This document shows, piece after piece, positions 1 to 6,524 of a stretch of 22,269 bases of DNA. The position numbers were made by a program, and so were the translations under genes. The stretch comes from a virus, in the IMG/VR virus record IMGVR_UViG_3300032069_000859, positions 1 through 22,269 of that record; one strand, written 5' to 3'. Numbering within the stretch: the first letter of the stretch is position 1; each line of letters opens with the position of its first letter. Under the pieces are notes generated by a model. The model saw only the letters and a program-made list of their open reading frames with translations, did not search any database and had not been told where the DNA came from.

Positions 1-269
1 ATCGCTGGCCCAGCCCTCCTCCTCCAGTCTGACCACCGACGACACCGCCTCGGGTAGTTCCCCCCTCTCCGCAGCCCCAAACTGTCACGCTTCTTCGAGA
101 AGTGTCACGACTTTCTCGTGGCGACCCAGATAGAGGCATTGTAGGCGATTTCCAGGGCCGAAGTGTCACGGCTTTCTGGGGACTGTCCACAGACCTCCCC
201 GGCTCCTCCCTGGCAGAATGCTCCTGCCCGCCGTCACCGTGCGGCGGAGATCACCTGGGAGCTATGCTC
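1..269. other. Left-edge region without a supported gene
   Basis: No convincing coding frame starts or ends here. A short open frame on the minus strand runs off the left edge from about position 60, but it has no recognisable motif and no clear ribosome binding site. The stretch carries three TGTCACG repeats (listed separately), a perfect CTTCT/AGAAG hairpin at 90-102 with a TCG loop, and a weak DnaA-box-like 9-mer CTGTCCACA at 183-191. It may be the end of a neighbouring element or a control region for the gene at 270. Confidence 0.4.
82..177 (+). repeat. Three TGTCACG-centred direct repeats
   Basis: TGTCACG occurs at 83-89, 103-109 and 164-170. The second and third copies share a longer core, AGTGTCACGRCTTTCT, at 101-116 and 162-177; the first is followed by the related CTTCTTCG. 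Such multiple short repeats are seen at ends of some insertion sequences (for example IS21-type) and as regulator binding sites. No transposase is visible in the window, so the role is inference only. Confidence 0.5.
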
Positions 270-614
270 ATGAAACAACCCGACGTTCCCCGTCGCAGAC
301 CTCAGCCGCAGCCGTCGCCCGCCCGCCAGCGCCTCGCCGCCATGATGCAGGCGCTGGAGTTCGGGTGCATCGATGGTCTACGTGTGGTCAACGGAGAGCC
401 GCAGTCCAGCCCGCGACCGCGGCGCAAGCGGATCGTGAATCTGGCTGCCGATGGGATTCCCTCGGCCAAGCAGTCAGGACGCGCCTTCCGGCTGCGGTCG
501 CTCGACGCTCTCTTCCGCCGGCTGGACTCGATCACCGGGACGGCCATGGTGAGCATCGTCGTCCAGCACGGCCTTCCGGTGCGCCTGACCATCGAAGAAC
601 CAGACGAAGCCTGA
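270..614 (+). CDS. Small conserved-looking protein of unknown function (114 aa)
   Basis: I chose the ATG at 270 because a GGGAG at 257-261 lies 8 nt upstream; an in-frame ATG at 264 is too close to it. The protein has a basic, Pro/Gln/Arg-rich N-terminus (residues 1-22), a middle segment with FGCIDGLRVVNGEP and basic RPRRKRIV, and a C-terminal pair of predicted beta strands (MVSIVVQHGLPVRLTIEE). The alternation FG-I-x-L-VxxGEP ... HGLPVRLTIEE resembles small proteins I have seen in GC-rich bacterial genomes, but I cannot name the family. It could be a phage gene or a flanking host gene. It reads in the same direction as the sigma-like gene, separated from it by a structured leader. Function unknown. 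Confidence 0.6.
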   Translation: MKQPDVPRRRPQPQPSPARQRLAAMMQALEFGCIDGLRVVNGEPQSSPRPRRKRIVNLAADGIPSAKQSGRAFRLRSLDALFRRLDSITGTAMVSIVVQHGLPVRLTIEEPDEA

Positions 615-658
615 CCGCGCCGTGACAACCGAATAGCGCAATCACTCTCACGCAAAGA

Positions 659-790
659 CTGACCGAAGAGCGGAGGTCGCGTGGATGCCGCCCCTACAGG
701 GCGGCCGTCCAACGGTCTCCGCTCCATCGTTGCGAGCGCACCCTTCGGTCAGCCGGCATCCACCGCGGCCCCCTCCTCGGCCCGAGGAGG
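659..790 (+). promoter_or_regulatory. Structured leader of the sigma-like gene, SD-sequestering stems
   Basis: Nested inverted repeats are visible. Outer arms CTGACCGAAG (659-668) and CTTCGGTCAG (743-752) match perfectly. Inside, GAGCGGAG (668-675) matches CTCCGCTC (717-724) and extends to 12 pairs (668-679 with 713-724) with two G-U wobbles. A symmetric 7x7 internal loop follows, then a perfect 7-bp hairpin (687-693 with 699-705, loop CTACA). A second hairpin pairs CCTCCTCG (772-779) with CGAGGAGG (783-790). The GGAGG at 672-676, 8 nt before ATG 685, and the GAGGAGG at 784-790, 5 nt before GTG 796, both lie inside stems. This suggests translational control of the sigma-like gene; the mechanism is inference. 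The segment 615-658 shows nothing clear. Confidence 0.6.
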
Positions 791-795
791 AAGAA

Positions 796-1425
796 GTGGG
801 TGCCGATCACAGTCGCAAGACGCTGGATGCCTATGCCGTTTCGTCCATCAAGCAGCACGCCCTACAGCTGATCCGCAGGGCCGGCTTCGTCCCCGAAGAC
901 TTCCACGACATCGTGCAAGAGCTGACGATCTATCTCTGGGAGCAGCTCGACAAGTTCGACCCTTCCCGCGGGAAGCGTACCACCTTCATCGACCGCGTCG
1001 TCCGCAACAAAGCAGCCGATATCCTGGAGGCACGTCGCGCCGCCTGTCGGGACTGCCGCCTCGAGATGGAGTCCATTCACGATGTAGTTACGGCCGAGGA
1101 TGGCGAGGATGCCTGCCTCGAGGATCTGGCCGAGACTGACGCGGTGCGCAGCCAGCAAGGCCTAAGCCACGATCCCTTCGAGCGCGGAGTTGAGCGGCGA
1201 GTAGATCTGCTGCGGGCCTTGGCGAAGCTCACCCCCGAGCAACTCGACCTCTGCCGGAGGCTGCTGGAGAACCCCAACCGCAGCCGCATTGCCGCCGACC
1301 TCGGGATATCGAGAGACACGCTCTACGAGTCGATCCACGCGATTCGCGCCATCTTCGAGCAGGCCGGCCTGCGCGTGCACCTCGGAGAGGAGTCCCGACA
1401 CTCCGGCGGGCCTTCCCGTAAGTAA
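796..1425 (+). CDS. Sigma-70-like (ECF-type) RNA polymerase sigma factor
   Basis: This 209-residue protein has the two-domain layout of small sigma-70 factors. A region-2-like helical block lies at about residues 17-75 (DIVQELTIYLWEQLDKFDPSRGKRTTFIDRVVRN in two halves), and a region-4-like helix-turn-helix at about residues 148-190 (LTPEQLDLC ... RSRIAADLGISRDTLYESIHAIRAIF). An acidic linker joins them. It probably redirects host RNA polymerase to phage promoters. I chose GTG 796 because GAGGAGG (784-790) precedes it by 5 nt and the upstream in-frame stretch from ATG 685 is Pro/Arg-rich low complexity overlying strong hairpins; ATG 685 also has a good GGAGG, so a 246-residue form remains possible. 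The last codons overlap a 21-bp sequence repeated near 12.2 kb. No other transcription factor is visible beside it. Confidence 0.72.
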   Translation: MGADHSRKTLDAYAVSSIKQHALQLIRRAGFVPEDFHDIVQELTIYLWEQLDKFDPSRGKRTTFIDRVVRNKAADILEARRAACRDCRLEMESIHDVVTAEDGEDACLEDLAETDAVRSQQGLSHDPFERGVERRVDLLRALAKLTPEQLDLCRRLLENPNRSRIAADLGISRDTLYESIHAIRAIFEQAGLRVHLGEESRHSGGPSRK

Positions 1426-1433
1426 CAAGTAGG
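1413..1433 (+). repeat. 21-bp perfect repeat, copy 1 (end of sigma gene plus RBS)
   Basis: The core CCCGTAAGTAACAAGTAGG (1415-1433), preceded by TT, recurs exactly at 12233-12253. Copy 1 covers the final codons and TAA stop (1423-1425) of the sigma-like gene and the start of the ribosome binding site (TAGGAG) of the gene at 1446. Similarity to the second copy extends upstream through CCCGACACT and GTGCACC with small indels. Confidence 0.85.
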
Positions 1434-1445
1434 AGCACTCCACGG

Positions 1446-1868
1446 ATGAGGACCGAGATTACACCAGTGACCCCTGAGATCTACCGCTTCCGTTTCACCC
1501 CCGACGTCTCCATGGAGCGCGCTCGGGACCTGGTGGCCCATGCCATCCTGCTCGCAGAGCACATCCATGGGCCAGCCAGAGTGCGGTTGGACTGCGGCTA
1601 CTTCGCCGATGACAGGAAGCGGTGTCTGGTGGTGGACGCCCGCACTAAGGCCGGCCAGAGCGTCGCCGTCTTCTACACCCAGTTGCTCCTGAACGAGTTC
1701 GGGTTGACCGCCTTCGACGTCGAGCGCGTCCCCAAGGATGACGGCTTCACCCGGCGCGGAGTACTGGGCCGGGTCGGCAGTTGGCTGAGCGATCGCTGCC
1801 GCGGTGCAGTCCGGTGCCTGACAGGAGCGAGATTCGCCGCCCGCCGATCTGGATCAGCTTCCGACTGA
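1446..1868 (+). CDS. Hypothetical protein (140 aa)
   Basis: The ATG follows TAGGAG (1430-1435) at a 10-nt spacing, 20 nt after the sigma-like gene, so the two are probably cotranscribed. The first 100 residues look like a compact alpha/beta fold: a beta strand IYRFRFTPDVS, a helix MERARDLVAHAILLAEHIHG, then strands ARVRLDCGYFADDRKRCLVVDARTKAGQSVAVFYTQLL. The C-terminal 40 residues are Arg/Ala/Ser-rich and probably disordered. I recognise no family and no catalytic motif. The stop is followed after 2 nt by an ATG (1871) in the next frame, so coupling to the downstream gene is likely. Function unknown; position suggests an early phage role. Confidence 0.65.
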   Translation: MRTEITPVTPEIYRFRFTPDVSMERARDLVAHAILLAEHIHGPARVRLDCGYFADDRKRCLVVDARTKAGQSVAVFYTQLLLNEFGLTAFDVERVPKDDGFTRRGVLGRVGSWLSDRCRGAVRCLTGARFAARRSGSASD

Positions 1869-1912
1869 CGATGAGTGGCTATTCGGCCTGTGAGACTGAC
1901 ACGGAGGAAACT

Positions 1913-2464
1913 GTGCTCGTAGACATCACCATCGAAGGCATCACCCCACTCCTGCAACACCGCTTCGGCGAGGAGGCGGAAGAGCAGGTATCCAACGGCA
2001 GCTCGCGCTCCACGACGACGCGAAAGAAGCCGCGAGACGAGGCCGAGAAGGTCGCCTACCGGATGCCGGACGGACGGCTCTATCAGCCGTCAACGCACAT
2101 CCTCCAGGCATTCCGCAACGCTGGCAGGTTCCACAAGGTGGGCCGCAAGCAGGCCGATCGGCTCTGCATGGCGGCATTTTCCATCCTGGAGACCGAGCTG
2201 GTCCACGACACAAAGGACTTCGAAGTGGACAGCCGGCCGGTCGTCATCCCCGCCACTCGCGGCCGCGTCATGCGCCACCGGCCGCGGCTCGATTCATGGC
2301 GGCTGAGCTTCACAGCCGACGTAGATGTCGAGATCTTCTCGCTAGATCTCAGCTACCTGATCCTGGCCGATGCGGGCCGCAAGGTGGGCATCGGTGACTT
2401 CCGTCCGGATAAGGGCGGTCCGTTTGGCCGCTTCAAGATCGTGAAGTGGGAGCCGCAGACGTGA
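1913..2464 (+). CDS. Phage hypothetical protein with I-x-G-x-TPLLQHRF N-terminus
   Basis: I prefer GTG 1913 because GGAGG (1903-1907) lies 5 nt upstream and the frame then opens with a strand ending in GITPLLQHRF, the typical beginning of a group of phage proteins found beside recombination genes. The in-frame ATG at 1871, 2 nt after the previous stop, would add 14 residues. The 183-residue protein then has a polar segment (SNGSSRSTTTRKKPRDEAEK), a helical part (STHILQAFRNAGRFHKVGRKQADRL) and a C-terminal beta-rich part ending in GIGDFRPDKGGPFGRFKIVKWE. The opening ITPLLxHRF and the closing GDFRP..GG.FGRF recall RAMP/Cas7-like folds only vaguely; I would not assign that. It sits just upstream of the Sak4-like ATPase gene, so a role in early DNA metabolism is plausible but unproven. 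Confidence 0.68.
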   Translation: MLVDITIEGITPLLQHRFGEEAEEQVSNGSSRSTTTRKKPRDEAEKVAYRMPDGRLYQPSTHILQAFRNAGRFHKVGRKQADRLCMAAFSILETELVHDTKDFEVDSRPVVIPATRGRVMRHRPRLDSWRLSFTADVDVEIFSLDLSYLILADAGRKVGIGDFRPDKGGPFGRFKIVKWEPQT

Positions 2465-2470
2465 TGAGTT

Positions 2471-2575
2471 GGTGAGGCGAGGTCTGGCGAGGCGGGGCCT
2501 GGCTAGGCGGGGCCCGGTTAGGCTGGGTGAGGCGCGGTGGGCCGAGGTCGGGTACGGCGAGGCATGGCAAGGCAA
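2471..2575 (+). repeat. Pentanucleotide array GGYNN x 21
   Basis: From 2471 to 2575 nearly every fifth base starts a GGC or GGT triplet (20 of 21 units; the exception is GCCGA). The commonest units are GGCGA, GGTGA, GGCGG and GGCAA. The array fills the gap between the stop at 2464 and the ATPase start at 2609. Open frames across it give Arg/Gly/Ala-rich repeats and are not credible genes. Imperfect GC-rich pentamer arrays of this kind occur beside recombination genes in some phages; the function is unknown to me. Confidence 0.85.
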
Positions 2576-2608
2576 GGGTCGTTCATCCGATTGGAGAGGA
2601 GAACAGCA

Positions 2609-3388
2609 GTGGGCATCTTACCGACGGAACCAACACCCCCGAAGACCGATCTGTCACAGTCCACCATCCTGGTGTACGGCGACGTCAAGATCGGCAAGAC
2701 GGAGTTCAGCTCGCACTTCCCCGACAGCATCTTCCTGGCGGCTGAGGCCGGCCAGGGCGGCATCGAATGCTATCGCGTGGGCATCGACAGCTGGGCCACG
2801 TTCCTATCCGCCTGCGGCGAGCTCGCCCAGGGAGGCCACCGCTTCCGCACGGTCATCGTTGACACCGTGGACGCGCTCTGGCAGCTCTGCCAACGCCATG
2901 TCTGCGAGCAGCAGAACATCCAGCATGAAGCCGACATGCCGTATGGCAAAGGCTACAGCCTGGTGCTGAACGAGTTCCAACGGGTGATCGCGAAGCTCTC
3001 TCACCTGGGCATGGGCCTTGTTCTCATCAGCCACGCCGACCGCGAGGAGATCCAGGGCCGCACCGGCACCTACCACAAGGCCGTCCCCGCGCTGAGGGAC
3101 AAAGTGCGCAAGTTCCTGCTGGGCCTGTGCGACCTGGTGCTGTACTGCGACACCGAAACCGCGGCCGGCCCCGACGGCAAGCCTATCACTCGGCGCGTTC
3201 TCCGCACCAAGCCGTCGCAGCACTGGGAGAGTGGCGATCGCACGGGACGCCTCCCAGAGATTCTCCCCCTGGATTACGACGCGTTCAAGGCGGCCTTCGA
3301 GGCCGCTGCGCAGTCCCTGTGTCCGGCAATGTCCGGTCCCGGGAATTCCACAACCCCACAAGGAGAGACGAGCCATGAGCAGCAGTGA
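2609..3388 (+). CDS. Sak4-like RecA-fold ATPase (AAA_24-type), recombinase
   Basis: This is a single-domain RecA-like ATPase of 259 residues, the usual size of phage Sak4 proteins. Such proteins bind DNA and promote strand annealing with a partner SSB. Walker A is GDVKIGKT (residues 24-31), Walker B is TVIVD (81-85), and a conserved LVLISHADREE follows at about residue 136. The GTG at 2609 is chosen because GGAGAGGAG (2593-2601) lies 7 nt upstream and the frame before it runs through the pentamer array. The stop overlaps the next gene by 14 nt, so translation is probably coupled to the DUF669-type protein, a pairing common in phages. No truncation is visible. A generic AAA ATPase of other function is possible, but the neighbourhood favours recombination. 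Confidence 0.85.
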   Translation: MGILPTEPTPPKTDLSQSTILVYGDVKIGKTEFSSHFPDSIFLAAEAGQGGIECYRVGIDSWATFLSACGELAQGGHRFRTVIVDTVDALWQLCQRHVCEQQNIQHEADMPYGKGYSLVLNEFQRVIAKLSHLGMGLVLISHADREEIQGRTGTYHKAVPALRDKVRKFLLGLCDLVLYCDTETAAGPDGKPITRRVLRTKPSQHWESGDRTGRLPEILPLDYDAFKAAFEAAAQSLCPAMSGPGNSTTPQGETSHEQQ

Positions 3389-3878
3389 CGAGCGCGGCGC
3401 AGCTCAGGAAGTCAGCGCCACCGATCTCGCGACCTTCGACGCGGAGTTCGAAGGAGCGCCGATGGAGGACTCGGGGTTCGAACCCCTACCCGACGGCAAG
3501 TACCAGGTAACGGTCGAGCGGGTTGAACTCGTGCGCTCCCGCGCTGGCAATGCGATGTTGCGCTGGACCCTGCGCGTCCTCGGCCCTCAGTGCCAGGGGC
3601 GTCTGCTCTGGCGCAACAACGTCATCGCCTCGGCCGAAAACTTGAAGTGGTTGAAGAGCGACCTGCACACCTGCGGCCTCACGCTGGGCAAGCTCTCGGA
3701 GCTGCCGTCGCGATTGCCGGAGCTGCTCGACATCCACCTCGAGGTCACCAAGCGGACGCGGGGTGAGAACGAGAGCGTCTACCTGAACAAGCGCATCGAG
3801 GCGGCCGGCGCTCCTGCGGCTTCGGCCGGTTCGGCCGGCTCAGCCGGGTCCACTGGCTCCGCCCTTCCGCCCTTTTGA
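3375..3878 (+). CDS. DUF669-like candidate single-stranded DNA-binding protein
   Basis: Residues 35-140 read as an OB-like beta-rich domain typical of phage DUF669 proteins: DGKYQVTVERVELVRSRAG, then MLRWTLRVLGPQCQGRLLWRNNVI, and a final strand DIHLEVTKRTRGENESVYLNKRI. The ATG at 3375 has AGGAGAG upstream and lies inside the end of the Sak4-like gene. DUF669 proteins are regularly encoded next to Sak4-like ATPases and are thought to act as SSB. The C-terminal 25 residues are a Ala/Gly/Ser repeat ending in LPPF. This recalls the flexible tail and terminal Phe of bacterial SSB, but lacks the acidic residues that normally bind partner proteins. The 1-nt gap to the nuclease gene suggests the same operon. 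Confidence 0.75.
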   Translation: MSSSDERGAAQEVSATDLATFDAEFEGAPMEDSGFEPLPDGKYQVTVERVELVRSRAGNAMLRWTLRVLGPQCQGRLLWRNNVIASAENLKWLKSDLHTCGLTLGKLSELPSRLPELLDIHLEVTKRTRGENESVYLNKRIEAAGAPAASAGSAGSAGSTGSALPPF

Positions 3879-3879
3879 G

Positions 3880-4326
3880 ATGCAACCAGTCCGCGTGATC
3901 GTAGACACGCGGGAGCAGCTTCCGTACGCCTTCTCTGACCGGGTGGTCGCCGTGCGGTCCCCCCTCGCCGCCGGCGACTACTCGGTCGAGGGAGCGGAGC
4001 ATCTCCTGGCGGTGGAGCGCAAGAGCCTGGATGACTTCGTGTCTTCGGTCATCCGCGACCGGCCGCGCTTTCGGCGGGAGATCGAGAGACTGCAGAGCTA
4101 TGCCTTCGCCTGCGTGGTGGTGGAGGCAAGCCTGGCGGATGTGTTCGCCCACTGCTATCACAGCGGCGCCCACCCCAACGCGGTGGTCGGGGCGGCGATC
4201 AGCATCGTCGTGGACTATGGGGTTCCCGTGTTCTTCTGCTCTGACCGGCAGGCCTGCTGTCGGTTCACCGAGGGCTTCCTGCTGCGTGCCTATCGCAAGG
4301 TGATATCGGAATGCTCGACGCCATGA
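3880..4326 (+). CDS. ERCC4-type nuclease
   Basis: The protein shows the complete XPF/MUS81-family nuclease signature: DTRE at residues 9-12, GDY at 32-34 and ERKSLDD at 46-52. The acidic and Lys residues of GDxnERKxxxD form the metal-dependent active site. At 148 residues it is only the nuclease domain, without the helix-hairpin-helix tail of cellular XPF, as is common for phage versions. Such enzymes cut branched or flap DNA, which fits processing of recombination intermediates. The ATG lies 1 nt after the preceding stop. The gene overlaps the start of the RecD2-like helicase gene by 16 nt, suggesting coupled translation. The family assignment is secure; the exact substrate is not. Confidence 0.85.
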   Translation: MQPVRVIVDTREQLPYAFSDRVVAVRSPLAAGDYSVEGAEHLLAVERKSLDDFVSSVIRDRPRFRREIERLQSYAFACVVVEASLADVFAHCYHSGAHPNAVVGAAISIVVDYGVPVFFCSDRQACCRFTEGFLLRAYRKVISECSTP

Positions 4327-6524
4327 CGTCTCAGTCGGTCACAGTACGGGGCCGGGTGGAGGATGTGTACTTCTCCAGCCCCGGCTTCTCGGCCGGCTGC
4401 CTGCGCGGCGAGGACGGGAAGAGAGTTAAGTTCGCGGGGCCGGTGCTGGTGCAGGAGCATGAGCCGGTGGTGCTGAGAGGCCGCTGGGAGACGCACACAA
4501 AGTACGGCCGGCAGCTTCAGGTGGAGGCAGTCGAGCTCGACCTCGACCTAGACCCAGAGGGCCTAGCGCACTATCTCGCTCACCATCCTGCGATCAAAGG
4601 CATCGGTCCTGTGAAGGCGCGACGCATCGCCGTTCGCTTTGGATCGGACTTCGAGCGCGCCCTGACCGAAGAGCCGCAGTTGATCGCCGACGAAGCGCAC
4701 ATCCCGTTGGAGACGGTGGAGGCACTCCGCGACGAATGGCTCCGCACGAAGACGGTGAACGCCGCCTTAATCTGGCTCTCCGCCTACGGGCTGACTCACC
4801 ACCAAGTCACCACACTCGTCGAGAAGTACGGCAACAATGTCGTCGCCATCCTGAGGGCCGACCCCTACCTGATTGTCAAGGAGATCCCTGGCTTCGGCTT
4901 CCGGCGAGTAGACCAGATCGCGCTCCAGATCGGGACCCCAAAGGAGCACCCGTCGCGGCTTCGGGCGGGAGTGCTGTTCTGCGTGCGCGAGCGCCTGGAG
5001 CAGGGCGACTGCTGGGTCGGGTATGAGCAGCTGATCGAGCTGGCGAACGGCGTGCTAGCGCTGGACACCATCGGCAGTCGTGAGTTGATCGAGCACACGC
5101 TTGAGGGTCTGATCGGCGTGGGCGAGCTCTCCTGTGCTTCCTATGCGGGCCGCTTCCTGGTAGCCATCCCTGAGATTCGGCGCATGGAGGAGGAGCTGGC
5201 CGCGGTCTTCTCCTCCGGCAACGCGCCCAACCCGCACTTCGCTGACGACACCGATGCCGACGCGCTGATCGAAGAGCAGGCGCCCGACCTGAACCCAGGT
5301 CAGCGTGAGGCAGTAAGGGCCGCGCTCAAGCACCGCATGTCTCTGATCTCAGGTGGAGCGGGGAGCGGCAAGACCTATGTCAGCGCGGCCATCACCACCA
5401 TCTGCCGCGCCCACGAACTCTCCGTTGTCCTCGCGGCGCCCACCGGCAAGGCCGCCAAGCGCATGGAGCAGGTGGTCGGTCAGGAGGCCTTCACCATCCA
5501 CCGCCTGCTCGGGTATGACGGGCGCAACTTCGCCCTGGGTGCCGATGACCCGATCGACGCGGACGTGCTGATCGTGGACGAGGTTTCGATGCTCGATGTG
5601 CCCCTCGCCTGGCAACTGTTCCAGGCGGTCGATCCCGAGCGCACCGCGGTCATCTTGGTGGGCGATCACAACCAGCTCCCTCCAGTCGGCCCGGGCAACA
5701 TCCTGCGCGACCTGACTGATACGCGCGTGCTGCCGACCGTGGTGCTCGACGAGATCGTCCGCCAGGCCGGCCCGCTCAAGGAGAACTCCATCGCAGTGCT
5801 GCGGGGAGAAGTGCGCAAGACCGCGACGCCTGAGCCTGCCAGAGTTCCGCCCTGGATTCTGATCAACCACCTCACCCGGGCCGAGGAAGTTCTGCGAGCA
5901 CTGCTCGACATGCACCGGGACGGCATCGCGGAGCGGCTGCGTTTCGACCTGATCTCCGAAGTGCAGGTGCTGACCCCGACCCACAAGGGGCCGCTGGGCA
6001 CGGCCGCACTGAATGTTGAGCTCCAGCGGCTGCTGCAGAGGAAGCTGTACGGGGTCGAGGTGCCTCCTACCCGGCCGGGCCGCCGGCCCCGCTTCCTGCT
6101 CCACGACAAGGTGATCCAGAAGCGCAACAACTATGACCTCGGCGTCATGAACGGCTCCATCGGTCAGGTGATTGCGGCGAACGCGAAGAGCCACGACCTC
6201 GTCGTTCGCTTCTTCGACCGGGATGTGCGCGAGGTCGAGCTGTCAGCCGAGGAGGGCCATCTCCAGGACCTCCACTTGGCCTACGCGCTCACCATTCACT
6301 CGGCGCAGGGCTCGGAGTTTCCTTGCGTGGTGCTGGTGGTCCACAAGTCCCACAGCTTCCAGCACCACCGGAACCTGTTCTACACGGGCGTCACTCGCGC
6401 CCAGCAGGTGGCGATCATCCTGGGTGACCAGTGGGGCATCCGGAACTGCGCCGATAAGCGCGAGGTCGGACGGCGCAAGACGTTCCTTTCGCTGCTTGGC
6501 CAGCAGGACGGGAGCGATGAATGA
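4311..6524 (+). CDS. recD2: RecD2-like SF1B DNA helicase
   Basis: The 737-residue protein has the RecD2 order. An N-terminal OB-like domain (residues 6-85) is followed by helix-hairpin-helix segments (IKGIGPVKARRI; IPGFGFRRVDQIA). Walker A is GGAGSGKT (348-355), then APTGKAAKRM and Walker B VLIVDEVSML (about 419-428). GDHNQLPPVGPG follows, and a C-terminal helicase domain carries HSAQGSEF (about 662) and YTGVTRAQ. RecD2 proteins unwind DNA 5' to 3'. ATG 4311 is preferred because AAGGTGAT lies 6 nt upstream; ATG 4323 is an alternative. The end overlaps the primase gene by ATGA. RecBC partners are absent, as is usual for RecD2. It probably works with the nuclease, SSB and Sak4-like protein in recombination or fork restart. 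Confidence 0.9.
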   Translation: MLDAMTSQSVTVRGRVEDVYFSSPGFSAGCLRGEDGKRVKFAGPVLVQEHEPVVLRGRWETHTKYGRQLQVEAVELDLDLDPEGLAHYLAHHPAIKGIGPVKARRIAVRFGSDFERALTEEPQLIADEAHIPLETVEALRDEWLRTKTVNAALIWLSAYGLTHHQVTTLVEKYGNNVVAILRADPYLIVKEIPGFGFRRVDQIALQIGTPKEHPSRLRAGVLFCVRERLEQGDCWVGYEQLIELANGVLALDTIGSRELIEHTLEGLIGVGELSCASYAGRFLVAIPEIRRMEEELAAVFSSGNAPNPHFADDTDADALIEEQAPDLNPGQREAVRAALKHRMSLISGGAGSGKTYVSAAITTICRAHELSVVLAAPTGKAAKRMEQVVGQEAFTIHRLLGYDGRNFALGADDPIDADVLIVDEVSMLDVPLAWQLFQAVDPERTAVILVGDHNQLPPVGPGNILRDLTDTRVLPTVVLDEIVRQAGPLKENSIAVLRGEVRKTATPEPARVPPWILINHLTRAEEVLRALLDMHRDGIAERLRFDLISEVQVLTPTHKGPLGTAALNVELQRLLQRKLYGVEVPPTRPGRRPRFLLHDKVIQKRNNYDLGVMNGSIGQVIAANAKSHDLVVRFFDRDVREVELSAEEGHLQDLHLAYALTIHSAQGSEFPCVVLVVHKSHSFQHHRNLFYTGVTRAQQVAIILGDQWGIRNCADKREVGRRKTFLSLLGQQDGSDE

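Noticed and set aside
1-60. Minus-strand open frame leaving the left edge
   Set aside because: It is too short, has no motif and no ribosome binding site; an insertion-sequence gene could not be supported.
681-795. Coding start of the sigma-like gene at ATG 685
   Set aside because: It has a good GGAGG, but the added residues are Pro/Arg-rich low complexity over strong hairpins, and GTG 796 has an equally good site next to the conserved domain. Kept as an alternative only.
1913-2464. CRISPR-related (Cas7/RAMP-like) identity for this protein
   Set aside because: Only the opening and closing motifs look vaguely similar; there is no CRISPR array or other cas gene in the window.
2469-2969. Arg/Gly/Ala-repeat protein across the pentamer array
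   Set aside because: The frame is a translation of a DNA repeat, then runs in the wrong frame through the Sak4-like ATPase gene.
5349-6194. Long minus-strand open frame opposite the RecD2-like gene, and similar ones at 15469-16584 and 19419-20402
   Set aside because: They mirror GC-rich coding on the other strand; no motifs, and the plus-strand proteins are clear family members.
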